DNA of 64,000 nucleotides from Planctomycetota bacterium (GCA_016714045.1 JADJNY010000001.1:558001-622000); one strand, 5' to 3'; counted from the first letter of the stretch, positions 26,539 to 36,430 are shown. A program made the numbers and translations. The notes: a model not told the origin generated them from the sequence alone.

Positions 26539-27279
26539 TCACGCCGGGTCGGGCCCGAGCGCCGCGCGCATCGCGCCGATCTCGAACGTCTCGACGAACT
26601 CGACGCCGCGCTCGCCGAGCGCGATCGCGAGCTTGGAGTCCGCGACCTCGTAGATCACGAGCCGGGCGCCGTCGTGCGCGAGCGCGCCGCGCGCGGGGAG
26701 GCCCTCGACGTCGCAGAAGACGAACTCCGGTCGCAGCTCCCGCACCGCGGGCTGGTCGCGCTCTTTCCAGGCGTCGAAGACGGCGCCGAGCGCGATCGGG
26801 TGCGCAGCGCGCGTGTGGAGCAGGAACGGGAGCGAGAACGAGATGAGCGAGCACTGGTGCCGCGCCGGCTCGATCGCGTGGAGCACGCGTTCGAGCACGC
26901 GTTCGTTGCCGAAGCGCTCGAGCGCCGCGCGCTTCACCTCGACGAAGGCGCGCACCTGCGGGTGCTTGCGCAGGAGCTGCGCGAACGCGCCGAGCGACGC
27001 GATGCCCTCGCTCTGGAACTGCGCGCCGAAGGTCCCGGGCTCGTGACAGGAGAGCTCGCGCACCTGGGCCAGCGTGCGCTCGCCGATCGAGCCGGGCTCG
27101 CCGCACATGCGCTCGGTCGTCCGGTCGTGGAAGAGGACCGGGTAGCCGTCGGACGTGAGCTGCACGTCGATCTCGACGAAGTGCGCGCCGGCGTGGATCG
27201 CTCCCTCGACAGCGGCGAGCGTGTTCTCGGGAAAACGGCGGGCGTAGCCGCGGTGAGCGACGAGCTTGGGTGCGGGCAT
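26539..27279 (-). CDS. Glycerophosphodiester phosphodiesterase
   Basis: A 246-residue GDPD-family enzyme. It begins APKLVAHRGYARRFPENTLA (catalytic His-Arg and the metal-binding Glu), followed by FVEIDVQLTSDGYPVLFHDR with the second metal ligand and catalytic His. It has no signal peptide, so it should act in the cytoplasm, releasing glycerol 3-phosphate and an alcohol from glycerophosphodiesters. The product would feed the GlpD-like enzyme encoded 240 bases downstream on the same strand. The 221-base gap between the two shows nothing recognisable. Confidence 0.9.
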   Translation of the reverse strand: MPAPKLVAHRGYARRFPENTLAAVEGAIHAGAHFVEIDVQLTSDGYPVLFHDRTTERMCGEPGSIGERTLAQVRELSCHEPGTFGAQFQSEGIASLGAFAQLLRKHPQVRAFVEVKRAALERFGNERVLERVLHAIEPARHQCSLISFSLPFLLHTRAAHPIALGAVFDAWKERDQPAVRELRPEFVFCDVEGLPARGALAHDGARLVIYEVADSKLAIALGERGVEFVETFEIGAMRAALGPDPA

Positions 27280-27421
27280 GACGGACGGGCCGCGGCGTGG
27301 GAGGACCGCGTTGGGCTCGGTGGTGTAGCAACGACGCGCGGGGCGTTCAATCGCGACGATGCACCTCGGACGCAGGCGAGGATTCGGATGTTCCCTCTCC
27401 GGCTCGAGGCCACGCCCTCGC

Positions 27422-27427
27422 TATCCT
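27422..27427 (+). promoter_or_regulatory. Putative -10 box of the MFS gene
   Basis: TATCCT ends ten bases before the ATG at 27438, with no ribosome site between. This would give a leaderless or nearly leaderless message. A -35 element is not clear. Confidence 0.35.
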
Positions 27428-27437
27428 CCCGCCCCCC

Positions 27438-28667
27438 ATGCGCCGCGACCGCAGCTCCCGCCGCGACCTGCGCGCGATCTGGATCGACGGGATGGCGTGG
27501 AGCGTCATGGTCGGGATGGGGGAGCAACTCCTGCCTGCCTGCGCCCTCGCCGCGGGCTTCACGAGCGTCGCGGCGGGCCTGACCGCGACCCTGCCGATGC
27601 TCGGGGGTGCGGTCCTCCAGCTCCTCCTCGCGCCGTTCGTCGCGCGGGCGCGTTCGCTCAAGGCCTGGGTGCTCACCGCGGCGCTGCTCCAAGGCGTCGT
27701 GTTCCTCCCGCTCGCGGTCGGCGCGGCGCGCGGCGCGCTCGGGGCGTGGTTCTTCTTCGCGTGCGCGACGCTCTACTGGACGCTCGCGATCACGGGCAAC
27801 CCAGCGTGGAGCACGTGGGTCGAGCAACACGTCCCGAAGCGCCTCGAGACGCGCTACTGGTCGCGGCGCCAGGGGTGGATCCACGTCTTCACGATGCTCG
27901 GATTGCTCGCTGGCGGCACCCTGCTCGAGCGCGCGGGCGCGCCGGGAGCTCCGCTGCGCGCCTTCGCGTGGGTGTTCGTCGGCGCCGCGTGTGCGCGCTT
28001 CGTCTCGGTCGCGTTCCTCGCGCGACAGAGCGAGCTCGAACCGCACCCCGAGGCCGCGCGACGCGTCTCGCCGGCGGAGTTCCTCGCGCGCTTCCGTCGC
28101 GGGCACGACGGGCGGCTCTTCGTCGCGCTCCTGGCCTCGCAGGCCGCGCTGCAGTTCGCGCTGCCGTACTTCCTGCCGTACGTGCTCGGTCCGCTCGGCT
28201 TCGACTACCCCGGCGCGATGGCGCTGCTCGCGGCCGCGGTGCTCGGGCGCTTCCTGACGTTGCCGGCGTTCGGCGAGCTCGCGCGCAAGCGGTCCTTGTC
28301 GACCCTGTTCCTCGTCGGCGGCGCCCTGTGCGTGCCGGCGACGCTCGGTTGGCTCGCGAGCGAGCGCTTCGTCGCGCTCCTCGCGGCGCAGCTCTTCGCC
28401 GGGGCCGCGTTCGGCGCGTTCGAGCTCGCGACCTTCCTCGCGTTCTTCGCGCGCATCGACCGCGACGAGCGCACGAGCCTGCTCACGTGGTACCACCTTG
28501 CGAACGCGCTCGCGTTCGCGGCCGGCTCGCTCGCGGGCGGCTGGCTCCTGCAACGCGGCGGTAGCACCGCGAGCGCGTTCCAGACCGTCTTCGCCGTCGC
28601 CGCCGGACTGCGACTCGGCGCCTTCCTCCTGCTCCTCCGCGCCGAGCGCGGCGCCCGCGCCCGCTGA
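27438..28667 (+). CDS. Major facilitator superfamily transporter
   Basis: A 409-residue membrane protein with about twelve hydrophobic segments, for example LPMLGGAVLQLLLAPFVARA, LLASQAALQFALPYFLPYVL and LLAAQLFAGAAFGAFELATF. The short loop LAPFVARARSLKAWV after the second helix resembles the MFS loop 2-3 signature. A TWVEQHVPKRLETRYWSRRQ segment between helices 4 and 5 is seen in MFS members of the planctomycete/verrucomicrobial type. The substrate cannot be inferred. The ATG at 27438 has a TATCCT box immediately upstream. The gene is divergent from the glycerophosphodiesterase. Confidence 0.8.
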   Translation: MRRDRSSRRDLRAIWIDGMAWSVMVGMGEQLLPACALAAGFTSVAAGLTATLPMLGGAVLQLLLAPFVARARSLKAWVLTAALLQGVVFLPLAVGAARGALGAWFFFACATLYWTLAITGNPAWSTWVEQHVPKRLETRYWSRRQGWIHVFTMLGLLAGGTLLERAGAPGAPLRAFAWVFVGAACARFVSVAFLARQSELEPHPEAARRVSPAEFLARFRRGHDGRLFVALLASQAALQFALPYFLPYVLGPLGFDYPGAMALLAAAVLGRFLTLPAFGELARKRSLSTLFLVGGALCVPATLGWLASERFVALLAAQLFAGAAFGAFELATFLAFFARIDRDERTSLLTWYHLANALAFAAGSLAGGWLLQRGGSTASAFQTVFAVAAGLRLGAFLLLLRAERGARAR

Positions 28668-28814
28668 GCGGAGTTCGCGGGCCGCGCGCGCCGCAGGGCC
28701 ATCGGCGCGGTCGCGGGCCGCGGTTCCAGCGCCGGACGCGGATGGGAAACTCCTTCCCATCAAGATCTCCGCCTCGCGAGCCCGATGTAGCCACGTCCGC
28801 ACCCGGGAGGTCTC

Positions 28815-29816
28815 GTGAAGGGTTTCATCGGCTTCATCGTCTTCGTCGTCGCGATCAGCGCCGGCTTCGTCTGGTACCTCACCGACGTGCCGGGGACGAA
28901 GTCCATCGGTGCACCGACCGCGCTCACGAGCGAGGAGGAGGACCTGCGCGACGTCCTGCAGTCGCACGTCGTCAAGCTCTCGCGCGACATCGGCTCCCGC
29001 TCGAACTCGGATCCGTCGCGCCTCGCGCAAGCGGCGGGCTACGTCGAGGACTCGCTGCGCCGCACCGGGCTCGAGCTCCGGCGCGAGACGATCGAGGCGA
29101 GCGGACGCAGCGCGCTCAACCTGATCGCCGACCTCCGCGGCACGACGAAGCCCGGCGAGATCGTGCTCGTCGGCACGCACTTCGACACTCCGCGCAACTC
29201 GCCGGGCGCCGACTGCAACGCGACGGGCGTCGCGGTCGCGATCGAGCTCGCGAAGCGCCTCTCCTCGAACGGCAGCGAGCGCACGCTGCGTTTCGCGTTC
29301 TTCAGCCTCTCGGAGTCGCCGTTCGCGGGCACGGACGGCCAGGGCGCCTTCCAGCACGCGAAGAAGTGCGCGGAGAAGCAGGAGAAGATCGTCGCGGCCA
29401 TCATGCTCGAAGGGCTCGGCTCGTACTCCGACGTGGAGGGGAGCCAGTCCGTGCCGTTCCCGTTCGGGTTCTCGTATCCGTCGAAGGGTAACTTCGTCGC
29501 GTTCTTGAGCGACGTGAACTCGCGCGACCTGCTGCGCCAGGTCGTCGCGCGCTTCCGCGCTTCGTCCCGCATGCCGTCGGAGGGCTGCGCGCTCCCCGGC
29601 CTTTTCCCGGGCTTCAGCGGCACGGACGCCGCGGCCTTCTCGCGCGGGGGCTTCCCGGCCGTGCTCGTCACGGACACGGGCATCGAGCGCAACCCCGAGT
29701 ACGGCCGTCCGTCGGACACGCACGACCGCCTCGACTACGGCCGGATGGCGCGCGCGGCGCTCGGGATCGAAGCGACCGTCGCCGCGCTCTCGCGCTCGAA
29801 CGCAGGCGCGCCTTGA
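28815..29816 (+). CDS. M28-family zinc aminopeptidase-like protein
   Basis: A 333-residue protein anchored by an N-terminal helix (FIGFIVFVVAISAGFVWYL). The peptidase domain shows the M28 layout: VLVGTHFDTPRNSPGADCNA (metal-binding His and Asp), the catalytic-glutamate region FFSLSESPFAGTDG, then IMLEGLGSYSD, FSGTDAAAFSRGGFPAV and a C-terminal SDTHDRLDY with the last histidine ligand. The usual EE pair reads SE here, but the critical second Glu is kept. It probably trims peptides outside the membrane. The GTG start at 28815 has GGGAGG four bases upstream. Confidence 0.8.
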   Translation: MKGFIGFIVFVVAISAGFVWYLTDVPGTKSIGAPTALTSEEEDLRDVLQSHVVKLSRDIGSRSNSDPSRLAQAAGYVEDSLRRTGLELRRETIEASGRSALNLIADLRGTTKPGEIVLVGTHFDTPRNSPGADCNATGVAVAIELAKRLSSNGSERTLRFAFFSLSESPFAGTDGQGAFQHAKKCAEKQEKIVAAIMLEGLGSYSDVEGSQSVPFPFGFSYPSKGNFVAFLSDVNSRDLLRQVVARFRASSRMPSEGCALPGLFPGFSGTDAAAFSRGGFPAVLVTDTGIERNPEYGRPSDTHDRLDYGRMARAALGIEATVAALSRSNAGAP

Positions 29817-29957
29817 ACCGAGCTGTGTGAGCCGACGGCGCCGCCGGACGGCGCGAGCGCTTCGGCGCCGTCCCGTGCTCCACGCGACCCCGTCTGTCTC
29901 GAAGCGCGCGGGAGCATGCAACGGCGGCCCGATTGTGCTCTACTCGCCGACCGCGCC

Positions 29958-30766
29958 ATGTCCGACGAGATCGAGTCCGACCCCGCCCGCGCCGACGCCG
30001 TCGCGCCCGCGGCGACGCCGCCGGCCGAGCCCGCGCTCGAGGTCGAGCACCTCACGAAGAGCTACGAAGGCATGCTCGCGGTGCAGGACCTCTCCTTCCG
30101 CGTGACGCGCGGTGAGATCCTGGGCGTCGTCGGGCCGAACGGCGCGGGGAAGACGACGACGCTGCGCTCCGTGACCGGCATCCTCCCGCTCCAGCAGGGC
30201 GCGGTCCGCGTGGCCGGCGTCGACCTCGCGCGGGACGAAGCGCGCGCGAAGCGCGGCCTCGCGTGGATCCCCGACGACCCGCAGCCGTTCGACAGCCTGA
30301 CCGTGATCGAGCACCTCGAGTTCACGGCCGCGCTGTACGGCGTGCGCGACTGGCGCGCGCGCGCAGACGAGCTCCTCGCGCGTTTCGAGCTCGTCGAGAA
30401 GAAGGAAGCGCTCGGCGGCGAACTCTCGCGCGGCATGCGGCAGAAGCTCGCGTTCTGCTGCGCGTGGCTGCACCGGCCCGCGGTCGTGCTCATGGACGAG
30501 CCGCTGACCGGCCTCGACCCGCGCGGCATCCGCTCCGCGAAGGTGAGATCCGGGACCTCGCGCGCTCCGGCACCGCCGTCGTGCTGTCCTCGCACCTGCT
30601 CGAGCTGATCGAGGAACTCGCCGACCGCATCCTGATCCTCGACCGCGGCCGCAAGGTGTTCGAAGGGACGCTCGCGGAGGCGCGGGCGACGCTCGTCGCC
30701 GGCGAAGACAAGAGCCTCGAAGAGATCTTCCTCGCGGTGACGACGGACCACGCCGCCGGGCGCTGA
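29958..30766 (+). CDS. ABC transporter ATP-binding protein (apparent one-base deletion near 30541)
   Basis: About 269 residues. Walker A is VGPNGAGKTTTLRS, the signature motif is the variant LSRGMRQKLAFCCAWLHRP, and Walker B is VVLMDEPLTGLD. After PRGIRSAK the frame is lost; a shift of one base gives GEIRDLARSGTAVVLSSHLL with the H-loop histidine and runs to the TGA at 30764-30766. The repaired protein is normal in length. It powers the exporter encoded 14 bases downstream. The class (CcmA/NatA-like) usually drives export of antibiotics, lipids or ions. The start is MSDEIES; a TACTCG box lies 11 bases upstream. Confidence 0.85.
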
Positions 30767-30780
30767 CCCGAAGCGACCGC

Positions 30781-32493
30781 ATGTTCGGCCATCCCGCGCT
30801 GCGCAAGCTCCTGGTCCTGAAGTTCAGGGGCGGCGTGCGGGCGCAGTTCCGGAAGCTCCGCCGGCCCGTGAACTGGATCTACATGCTCGTCGGGCTGGGC
30901 GTGTTCGTGTTCTGGTACCTGTCGATCTTCCTCGCGAGTCTCGCGCAGCGCGGCGAGGCCGTGCGCGACCCGGAGACGATCTACTTCGGCTCGCAGGCGA
31001 TGCTCTTCCTGCTGACGGTGATGACGGTGGTCGGCGCGTTCAACCACCGCGGCCTGTACCTGCCGAAGGAGGAGATCGAGCTCGCGTTCTCGGCCCCGCT
31101 CTCGCGCTCGGACCTCGTGCGCTACCGATTGCTCGTGAACATGCTGCGGTCGGTGCTCGTGGGGGTCGTGTTCGGCTTCCTCTCCGCGATGCGCATGCCG
31201 ATGGCGCTCGCGGCGTTCCTCGGCACGCTCGTCACGATCTCCACGCTGACCGTGTTGGGCCAGTCCATGGCGATCCTGCTCGGCGGGGCGGAGAACCGGC
31301 TCGCGAAGGCCGCGCGCAAGCTGCCCCTGCGCGTCGTGGCGACCGCGCTCGCCGTCGTGCTGGCGCTCGCCGTCGGATTCCTCGTCTTCGGCGAGAACGA
31401 GCTGACCGAGGACCTGTTCGGCGGGTTCGACCAGGGGAGCGGGACGCCGATCAGCCGCATCGCGAACATCGGCATCGTGCACGCGCTGCTCCTGCCGTTC
31501 ACGCCGTGGGCGCGCGCGATCACGGCGCCGGACGTCGCGACGTTCCTCCCGTGGTTCGGCGTCTGCGTCGCGCTGTGGATCGCCGCGTTCGAGCTCACGG
31601 CGCGCATCCCGGTCGACTTCCGCGAGCTCTCGCTCGCGACGTCGGCCGACGTCGCGCGGCGCCTGAACCGCGTGCGCCGCGGGTCCTTCGGCGCGAGCTC
31701 GGCCAAGGTGGACAAGCAGGCCTTGTCGTGGCAGGTGCCGTGGCTCTTCGGCCGCGGGCCGGTGGGCGCCGTCGCGTGGCTCAAGCTGGGCCAGATCGTG
31801 CGCAAGGCGCGCGGGACGATGCTGACCTCGACGCTGATCGTAGTGCTCGTCACCGTCTTCTTCACCGCCGCGCTAGACGAGCGCACCTTCGAGCACGCGT
31901 TCGCCGGGGCCGCGCTGCTCGCGACCGTGGGCACGCTCTACCTGTGCATGGGGCTGCGCTTCGACTTCCGGTCGGACCTCGACCTGATGTCGTCGATCAA
32001 GACGTGGCCGCTGCCGCCGTGGCGCATCTTCCTCGCGACGATCCTGCCGGAGGTCGCGCTCGTCAGCCTCCTCTTGTGGGCGGCGATCCTCGTGCGCGCC
32101 GTGTGGACGGGCACGCTGATCCCGGAGCTCGTCTGCGTGCTCGCGATCCAGCCGCTCGTGACCTTCACGTGGGTCGCGGTCGACAACGCGGTGTTCCTGT
32201 TCTCGCCGCTGCGCTACAGCCCGGGCCAGGAGAGCGCGCTCCAGCACATGGGGCGGTCCGTGTACTTGCTGCTCCTGCGCGGCCTCGTGTTCGGCGCCGT
32301 GTTCGTCTGTGCGGCGATCCCCGTCGGTCTGTTCGCGTTCGTGGCGAAGGAGGAACTCGACTGGAGCTGGCGCTCGATCGCGTGGATCGCGAGCGCGATC
32401 CTGGGCGTCGTGCTCCTCGCGACGGGCGTCGCGCTCACGCTGCTCGGCGGCGTCATGCTGCGGCGTTTCGACGTCGCCCGCGATCGCGGGTGA
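30781..32493 (+). CDS. ABC exporter permease subunit
   Basis: A 570-residue protein with about a dozen hydrophobic segments in two halves. The N-terminal part reads WIYMLVGLGVFVFWYLSIFL and AMLFLLTVMTVVGAFNHRGL, followed by the cytoplasmic motif LPKEEIELAFSAPLSRSDLV. That motif marks the putative ABC exporter family found in planctomycetes and related groups. The C-terminal half holds SDLDLMSSIKTWPLPPWRIF, a second coupling-type loop. It begins 14 bases after the ATPase gene and ends 15 bases from the convergent phosphatase gene. The substrate is unknown. Confidence 0.8.
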   Translation: MFGHPALRKLLVLKFRGGVRAQFRKLRRPVNWIYMLVGLGVFVFWYLSIFLASLAQRGEAVRDPETIYFGSQAMLFLLTVMTVVGAFNHRGLYLPKEEIELAFSAPLSRSDLVRYRLLVNMLRSVLVGVVFGFLSAMRMPMALAAFLGTLVTISTLTVLGQSMAILLGGAENRLAKAARKLPLRVVATALAVVLALAVGFLVFGENELTEDLFGGFDQGSGTPISRIANIGIVHALLLPFTPWARAITAPDVATFLPWFGVCVALWIAAFELTARIPVDFRELSLATSADVARRLNRVRRGSFGASSAKVDKQALSWQVPWLFGRGPVGAVAWLKLGQIVRKARGTMLTSTLIVVLVTVFFTAALDERTFEHAFAGAALLATVGTLYLCMGLRFDFRSDLDLMSSIKTWPLPPWRIFLATILPEVALVSLLLWAAILVRAVWTGTLIPELVCVLAIQPLVTFTWVAVDNAVFLFSPLRYSPGQESALQHMGRSVYLLLLRGLVFGAVFVCAAIPVGLFAFVAKEELDWSWRSIAWIASAILGVVLLATGVALTLLGGVMLRRFDVARDRG

Positions 32494-32508
32494 TCCGGAC
32501 GACCGGCG

Positions 32509-33570
32509 TCAGAAACTCGCCGCCAAGTGCCGCGCCAATCGGGCCCGCGTCGCCTCATTCGTCCACCCGACGAAGCTCACCGGCGTCACCACGTCGATCG
32601 GAAAATCCAACTCGCCCCCGTCCCACGCCGTCACCACGCACCCCGCCTCCACCGCGCAGACGAGCGCCCCCGACACGTCATACGGCTTCGTCGTCAACGT
32701 CGTCCCGCCGCGCCGCGCCGCGAGCACCGCGCGCAGATCCGCAATCATGCGATACGTCCCAAGCGCCAGCAGCACGAGCTGCCCCGCGTTCGAGATGTAC
32801 TGATCGTCGTAGCAGTTCCGCACGTCCGCGCCCTCGATCCGCGCGAGTCGCTCGAAGAACCGCGCCTCGACCTCGGCGATCTCATGCCGCTCCGTCGGCA
32901 AGTACTTGAAGAACGGGAAGTACCCGTGATCCGCGCGCGCGTCGCTCCCCGTGTCGAGCCGCCGCTCGCTCGCGCCGTCGACGAGCACGCAACCCTCCCC
33001 GCGCGCCGCGAGCAGCTCGCGCGTCGACGTCGACCGCGACTCCGGGATCTCGCGCACGACGCCGAGCACGACGTCCTTCTGCCACGGCTCGCCAACCCCC
33101 GGCCCCGCGAGCCCGATCACCGTCCACGCGGGCCGCAGGTCCGTCATCAAGTTGCGCGTGCCGTCGATCGGATCGACGACGATGCGCGGCCCGCCGTGGT
33201 CGAAGCCGTCGAGCGCGCGCACGCCGCCCTTCCCGTCGGGTCCGCGGTGGCGCCAGCCGGAGTCCTCGGTCAGGAGCGAGAGGGGACCCGCGCGCGCGAC
33301 TTCGTCGAGCCACACGTCGAGCGCGTGCTCCGCCGGCACGTCGATGCCGTACGTGACGTCGCCCGCGCCCTGGCTCGCGATGCGCATCAGCCCGTCGGCG
33401 CCGCCCGTCGCGAGCGCGCGGTCGCGGTGCTCGCGCACGGCGTCGCCGATCAGCGCGGCGAGCCGGCGCAGCTCGCCGAGATGTCGCGCGCGGAGTCCCT
33501 GGACGCGTTCGAGCTCGCGCGGATCGCGCGCGCGCACGCCTCCGGCCTCCGACTCGCGCGCGCCGCTCAC
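32509..33570 (-). CDS. Inositol monophosphatase-like phosphatase
   Basis: A 353-residue protein of the Li-sensitive sugar phosphatase superfamily. Metal-binding residues are seen in SLLTEDSGW (the Glu-Glu position as ED) and IVVDPIDGTRNLMTDLRPAW, the canonical DPIDGT motif. The C-terminal motif KPYDVSGALVCAVEAGCVVT matches the WDxAA segment with Tyr for Trp. Family members remove phosphate from inositol phosphates, fructose 1,6-bisphosphate or PAP. The start GTG at 33570 overlaps the upstream DUF2203 stop as GTGA, so the two are co-translated. Confidence 0.8.
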   Translation of the reverse strand: MSGARESEAGGVRARDPRELERVQGLRARHLGELRRLAALIGDAVREHRDRALATGGADGLMRIASQGAGDVTYGIDVPAEHALDVWLDEVARAGPLSLLTEDSGWRHRGPDGKGGVRALDGFDHGGPRIVVDPIDGTRNLMTDLRPAWTVIGLAGPGVGEPWQKDVVLGVVREIPESRSTSTRELLAARGEGCVLVDGASERRLDTGSDARADHGYFPFFKYLPTERHEIAEVEARFFERLARIEGADVRNCYDDQYISNAGQLVLLALGTYRMIADLRAVLAARRGGTTLTTKPYDVSGALVCAVEAGCVVTAWDGGELDFPIDVVTPVSFVGWTNEATRARLARHLAASF

Positions 33571-33977
33571 ACCGGCTGGCGCTCGGCGAAGCCGGCGTCG
33601 ACGTGGTGCCAGTGCTCGATTTTCTTCTCGCCGCGCGTCCAGCACCAGTGGACAAGGCGGCCCTCGCGCACGCCGTAGAAGTCGACGAGCGGCGGCTCGA
33701 CGCTCTTCACCTCGCCCGAGAGCTCGTTCACGCCGGAGGTGATCGTCTCGACCTCGTCCTGCAGCACCTTCATGCGCGCGACGTGGTGGACGAACTCGCC
33801 GTGGTCGGGGTTCGCCTTCTCGTGCACCGCGTCGCCCCAGATCAGCTCGAGCGCGCCGATGCGCACGTGGAGCTCGGCGAGCTCCTCGCGGATCGCGTCG
33901 ATGCGGCCGAAAGCGCGCTCGAGCTCGGGCACGAGCTCTTGCACTTCTTCGATGGTGTACACGCGGGGTCCGGGCAT
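33567..33977 (-). CDS. DUF2203 family protein
   Basis: A 136-residue protein starting MPGPRVYTIEEVQELVPELE. The helical N-terminal half is followed by GVNELSGEVKSVEPPLVDFY and then REGRLVHWCWTRGEKKIEHW, the conserved C-terminal signature of DUF2203 (PVDFP/VDFY...WKLGE-like). The role of the family is unknown. It is divergent from trxB, with 63 bases between the start codons; a TACACT box for trxB, whose opposite strand reads TAGGCT-like, lies in that gap. Confidence 0.85.
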   Translation of the reverse strand: MPGPRVYTIEEVQELVPELERAFGRIDAIREELAELHVRIGALELIWGDAVHEKANPDHGEFVHHVARMKVLQDEVETITSGVNELSGEVKSVEPPLVDFYGVREGRLVHWCWTRGEKKIEHWHHVDAGFAERQPV

Positions 33978-34006
33978 GGGCGGGTGGACAGCGGAACGCG
34001 CCAGCC

Positions 34007-34012
34007 TACACT
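34007..34012 (+). promoter_or_regulatory. Putative -10 box of trxB
   Basis: TACACT, 28 bases before the trxB ATG. The same hexamer lies upstream of tatC. A purine-rich CGAGAGG that may serve as ribosome site lies between it and the start. Confidence 0.35.
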
Positions 34013-34040
34013 GTGCGCCCCTTTTTCGAGAGGCACCCTC

Positions 34041-34982
34041 ATGAGCGACGTGCGCGACGTGATCATCATCGGTTCGGGCCCCGCCGGCTACACGGCCGCG
34101 ATCTATGCGGCGCGGGCGAACTTGAAGCCGCTCCTCTTCCAGGGCCCGCAGCCCGGCGGGCAGCTGACGATCACGAGCGACGTCGAGAACTTCCCCGGCT
34201 ATCCCGACGGCGTGATGGGCCCGAAGATGATGGAGGACCTGCAGAAGCAGGCCGAGCGCTTCGGGACCGAGCTCAAGTTCGAGATGATCGAGAAGGTCGA
34301 CTTCTCGAAGCGCCCGTTCACGCTGAAGGGCGAGTTCGGCGAGTTCCACGCGCGGACCGTGATCATCGCGACGGGAGCCTCGGCGCGCCTCCTGGGCCTC
34401 CCGAGCGAGATGGAGCTGATGGGCCACGGCGTCAGCGCGTGCGCGACGTGCGACGGCGCCTTCTTCAAGCAGAAGAAGGTCCTCGTCGTCGGCGGCGGCG
34501 ACACCGCGATGGAGGAGGCGAACTTCCTGACGCGCTTCGCGAGCACCGTGACGATCGTGCACCGGCGCGAGGAGTTCCGCTCGAGCAAGATCATGCACGA
34601 CCGCGCGAAGGCGAACCCGAAGATCGAGTGGCTCCTGAACAAGGAGGTCGTCGAGGTCCTCTCCGAGAGCGGCAAGAAGAAGGTGCGCTCGGTGCGTGTG
34701 AAGGACACGAAGAACGGCGAGGTGAGCGAGATCGCCTGCGACGGCATCTTCATCGCGATCGGCCACGAGCCGAACTCGAAGGTCTTCAAGGGCCAGCTCG
34801 CGATGGACGAGACGGGCTACATCCAGGTCAAGCCGGGCACGAGCTACACGAACGTGCCGGGCGTCTTCGCGTGCGGCGACGTGATGGACAAGACGTACCG
34901 GCAGGCGGTCACCGCCGCGGGCACGGGCTGCATGGCCGCGATCGACGCGGAGCGGTGGCTCGAGGCGAACGGGGGGCATTGA
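34041..34982 (+). CDS. trxB: Thioredoxin-disulfide reductase
   Basis: A 313-residue flavoenzyme. The FAD motif is VIIIGSGPAGYTAAIYAARA, the redox-active disulfide is CATC (C134, C137), and the NADPH motif is VLVVGGGDTAMEEANFLTRF. The C-terminal GVFACGDVMDKTYRQAVTAA closes over FAD. It reduces thioredoxin with NADPH in the cytoplasm. Length and all motifs are those of the low-molecular-weight bacterial enzyme. The motif SMELMGHGVSACATCDGAFF is uninterrupted. It is divergent from the DUF2203 gene. Confidence 0.95.
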   Translation: MSDVRDVIIIGSGPAGYTAAIYAARANLKPLLFQGPQPGGQLTITSDVENFPGYPDGVMGPKMMEDLQKQAERFGTELKFEMIEKVDFSKRPFTLKGEFGEFHARTVIIATGASARLLGLPSEMELMGHGVSACATCDGAFFKQKKVLVVGGGDTAMEEANFLTRFASTVTIVHRREEFRSSKIMHDRAKANPKIEWLLNKEVVEVLSESGKKKVRSVRVKDTKNGEVSEIACDGIFIAIGHEPNSKVFKGQLAMDETGYIQVKPGTSYTNVPGVFACGDVMDKTYRQAVTAAGTGCMAAIDAERWLEANGGH

Positions 34983-35033
34983 GGTCCGTCCCTGCGCGAT
35001 TCCCCTGGGGCGGAGCTCGGAGACGCGATCCTC

Positions 35034-36430
35034 ATGGCGAACCATGCGCAGATCGAAGCCTGGGCTCGGGCCGGTGAGTCCGAACAACTCGAGTTCAAAC
35101 GCACGACGGGGGAATTGCGCGAGGCCACGCGGACGATCTGCGCGATGCTCAATGACCGCGGAGGCCGCGTCCTCTTCGGCGTCAACGAGAGCGGGAAGGT
35201 GCACGGGCAGGAGATCGGTCACCGCACTCTCGAGGAACTGTCCGAGGAGCTCGCGCGCATCGACCCACCCGCCTTCCCTTCCATCGATCGGATTCCGATC
35301 GTCGACGGCCGCGACGTGCTCGTCGTGAGCGTCGTGCAGGGGCCCGTTCGTCCGTACACCTACAAAGGTGTCGCCTACACCCGCATGGGGAGTTCGACAC
35401 GCGTGCTCTCGCGCGACGAGTCCAATCGCATGCTGCTCGAACGCATGCACGGCGAGCGTCGATGGGAGAACGAAGTCGCCGAGGGCTGGTCGATCGTCGA
35501 TCTGGATGACGCGGCGATCCAGGTGACCGTCGAGGAGTCCATCCGTCGCGGACGCATGGAGGATCCTGGGACTCGGGATCCAGCCGAGCTCTTGCGCGGG
35601 CTCGGTCTTTCGAAGGACGGTTCTCTCCTGCACGCCGCGCTCGTGCTCTTCGGGCGCGGCGATCGATTGGAGACCGCGCTACCCCAGTGCATGCTCCGCG
35701 TCGCGCGGTTCCGAGGCATCGATCGCACCGAGTTCATCGACAATCGGCAGTTCCACGGCAACGTCTTCGAGCTGCTGCTCCGGGCCGAGCGCTTCCTGCG
35801 GGAGAACCTACCATCTCCGGTCGTGTCGCGGCGGGCCTGTTCGAGCGCGTGGACGATCCGCTCTATCCTCCGGCTGCTCTGCGCGAGGCCCTCGCGAATG
35901 CGTTCTGCCACCGGGACTACTGCATGGGCGGCGGCTCCGTGGCGGTCGCGATCTACGACGACCGGCTCGAGGTCACGTCCTCCGGCTCTCTGCACTTCGG
36001 ATTGACCGCGGCGTCCCTGTTTGCTCCGCACGAGTCCCTTCCATGGAACCCGTTGATCGCCCGGGTGCTCTACCGGCGCGGCATCGTCGAGTCCTGGGGA
36101 CGAGGGACGATCAAGATCGCCGAACTGACCCAACTCGCCGGCCTGCCGGTCCCCGAGATCGAGGATGCCGGAGGTTGCGTCACGGTGCGGTTCCGAGCGA
36201 GTCGATACGTGCCGCCGCGAAGAGTCGGACGCAACGTCAGCGAGCGACAGCAGGCCATCCTCGCGCAACTCGCCCAACATGCGGACGGTCTTGCACTGCG
36301 GCAGATCCTCGCTGCGCTTCCCCCGGGTGTCACGGTGCGCCAGGCGCGCGAGGATTTGGCCATCCTCAGGACCCTCGGGCTGGCCAGACCCTCGGGGCAT
36401 GGCCGGAGCGCTCGTTGGAAGCGCCTGTAG
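35034..36430 (+). CDS. AlbA_2/Schlafen-type ATP-binding transcriptional regulator (apparent one-base deletion near 35812)
   Basis: Restored length about 465 residues. The N-terminal AlbA_2 (divergent AAA-4) domain reads ESEQLEFKRTTGELREATRT, then DRGGRVLFGVNESGKVHGQE. After FLRENLP the frame is lost. Adding one base gives ISGRVAAGLFERVDDPLYPP, followed by ALREALANAFCHRDY, an HATPase-like domain, and GRGTIKIAELTQLAGLPVPE. The last 70 residues (ERQQAILAQLAQHADGLALR) look like a winged helix. Such proteins are common accessory regulators, often mobile, and of unknown ligand. As read, the first frame stops at 36005. The codon use looks less GC-extreme than that of neighbours. Confidence 0.75.
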
